Assembly (NCBI GenBank): GCA_900543915.1
Contig: UQTB01000015.1
Coordinates: forward strand, 1 to 49,942
DNA: 49,942 nucleotides
Direction of reading: 5' to 3'
From: an uncultured Eubacteriales bacterium
Lineage (GTDB): Bacteria > Bacillota > Clostridia > Christensenellales > Borkfalkiaceae
Made by a program: the position numbers and the translations under genes. Shown here in pieces: positions 49,770 to 49,942 of this stretch. The notes under the pieces are model-generated. The model was not told the DNA's origin. It saw only the letters and a program-made list of their open reading frames with translations, and made no database searches. The first letter of the stretch is position 1. Every line of letters starts with the position of its first letter.

Positions 49770-49885
49770 CGGAGCTTGTTCACTGAAACAGGAACAAACC
49801 TGTTTTGAGATAATGTTCCGCACGGGCAATGCAGCATTGCGGAAAAGCATCCGAAAATTGTCATCTTTATTCTGTGCGAACGCGC
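49770..49885 (-). other. Tandem inverted repeats between the edge gene and its terminator
   Basis: Two hairpin-forming stretches: AAACAGG/CCTGTTT with inner AACAAA (about 49786-49805) and TTCCGCA/TGCGGAA enclosing GCAATG/CATTGC (about 49823-49852). With the terminator they could form the 3' untranslated region of the edge gene or a small RNA. Confidence 0.35.
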
Positions 49886-49942
49886 TCAGACATCCAGCTT
49901 CATATCGCCCGGCCGGATCCAGCCCTTTTTGCGCATCAGTTC
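49886..49942 (-). CDS. C-terminal end of a gene cut by the window edge
   Basis: An open minus frame enters from the right edge and ends at TGA (49886-49888); the last residues read LMRKKGWIRPGDMKLDV. Too short to identify. Position upstream of yabP would suit a yabO/HU/MazG-type gene, but nothing in the residues confirms it. Confidence 0.45.
   Translation of the reverse strand, partial: ELMRKKGWIRPGDMKLDV

Noticed and set aside
1..49942. CRISPR array, insertion sequence, tRNA or rRNA genes
   Set aside because: No regularly spaced repeats, transposase motifs, terminal inverted repeats with target duplications or rRNA signatures were seen; tRNA-like cloverleafs were not found by eye, although a tRNA scan was not possible.

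Overview
The window looks like a chromosomal segment of a GC-rich, spore-forming Gram-positive of the class Clostridia, probably an uncultured gut lineage. Supporting signs are AGGAGG-type ribosome sites, vegetative promoters with 17-bp spacers, the yabP-yabQ-divIC sporulation/division block, a rpmE-DUF1385-prmC-prfA block, DUF5685 and DUF6320 proteins and a GH29 fucosidase. The genus cannot be named from the sequence. Nearly everything is on the minus strand, so operons read from high to low coordinates; only three protein genes clearly read on plus (25191-26204, 31456-31611, 45875-46714).

Layout. (1) 140-4777: four overlapping genes encoding a HxxxDG acyltransferase, a DUF6320 zinc-ribbon membrane protein, a lipoyl-less E2-like acyltransferase and an ABC exporter broken by a one-base frameshift. 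(2) 4908-6884: amino-sugar synthesis, glmM with a stand-alone C-terminal half of GlmU. (3) 7034-15157: a ten-gene operon from one good promoter: trpS, DUF5685, a degenerate J-domain protein, a membrane protein, rlmD, a GNAT, a DEDDh exonuclease with a BRCT-like tail, an HNH protein, a YgjP-type metalloprotease and an alpha/beta hydrolase. (4) 15256-18303: two exported proteins, one a leucine-rich-repeat lipoprotein. (5) 18515-25007: thrC, a P-loop protein, an aspartate aminotransferase, prfA, a DUF1385-PrmC fusion and rpmE. (6) 25191-31261: an MDR dehydrogenase-like protein, a DNA glycosylase, gyrA and gyrB. (7) 31456-36345: a 51-residue zinc-ribbon protein, a MATE transporter with an upstream ORF and hairpin leader, a GNAT, a PlsC plus glycolipid-type glycosyltransferase pair and a probable structured RNA. 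(8) 36561-46714: a glycan-use locus: GH29 fucosidase, glycosidase-like lipoprotein, two ABC permeases, binding protein, large surface protein and a divergent AraC regulator. (9) 46852-49942: M50 protease, Ppx/GppA, DivIC, YabQ, YabP and the tail of one more gene.

The most unusual part is region 8. The regulator gene has a promoter that puts its ATG at the expected transcription start (leaderless). A 44-nt copy of that promoter, with one mismatch, drives the fucosidase leader about 7.8 kb away, again with an ATG at the expected start. The surface-protein promoter carries nine consecutive Gs between its -35 and -10 elements, a layout known from phase-variable promoters, and the protein ends in a Cys-containing GGCGCG / membrane helix / basic-tail signal instead of LPXTG. 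The surface protein, binding protein, permeases and lipoprotein probably form one transcript for capture, trimming and import of a host or dietary glycan, with the fucosidase as the intracellular enzyme and the ATPase encoded elsewhere.

Other points of interest are the MATE upstream ORF with its 15-bp hairpin, and the RNA-like element at 36155-36345. All assignments rest on reading the sequence and on remembered family motifs; no database search was possible.
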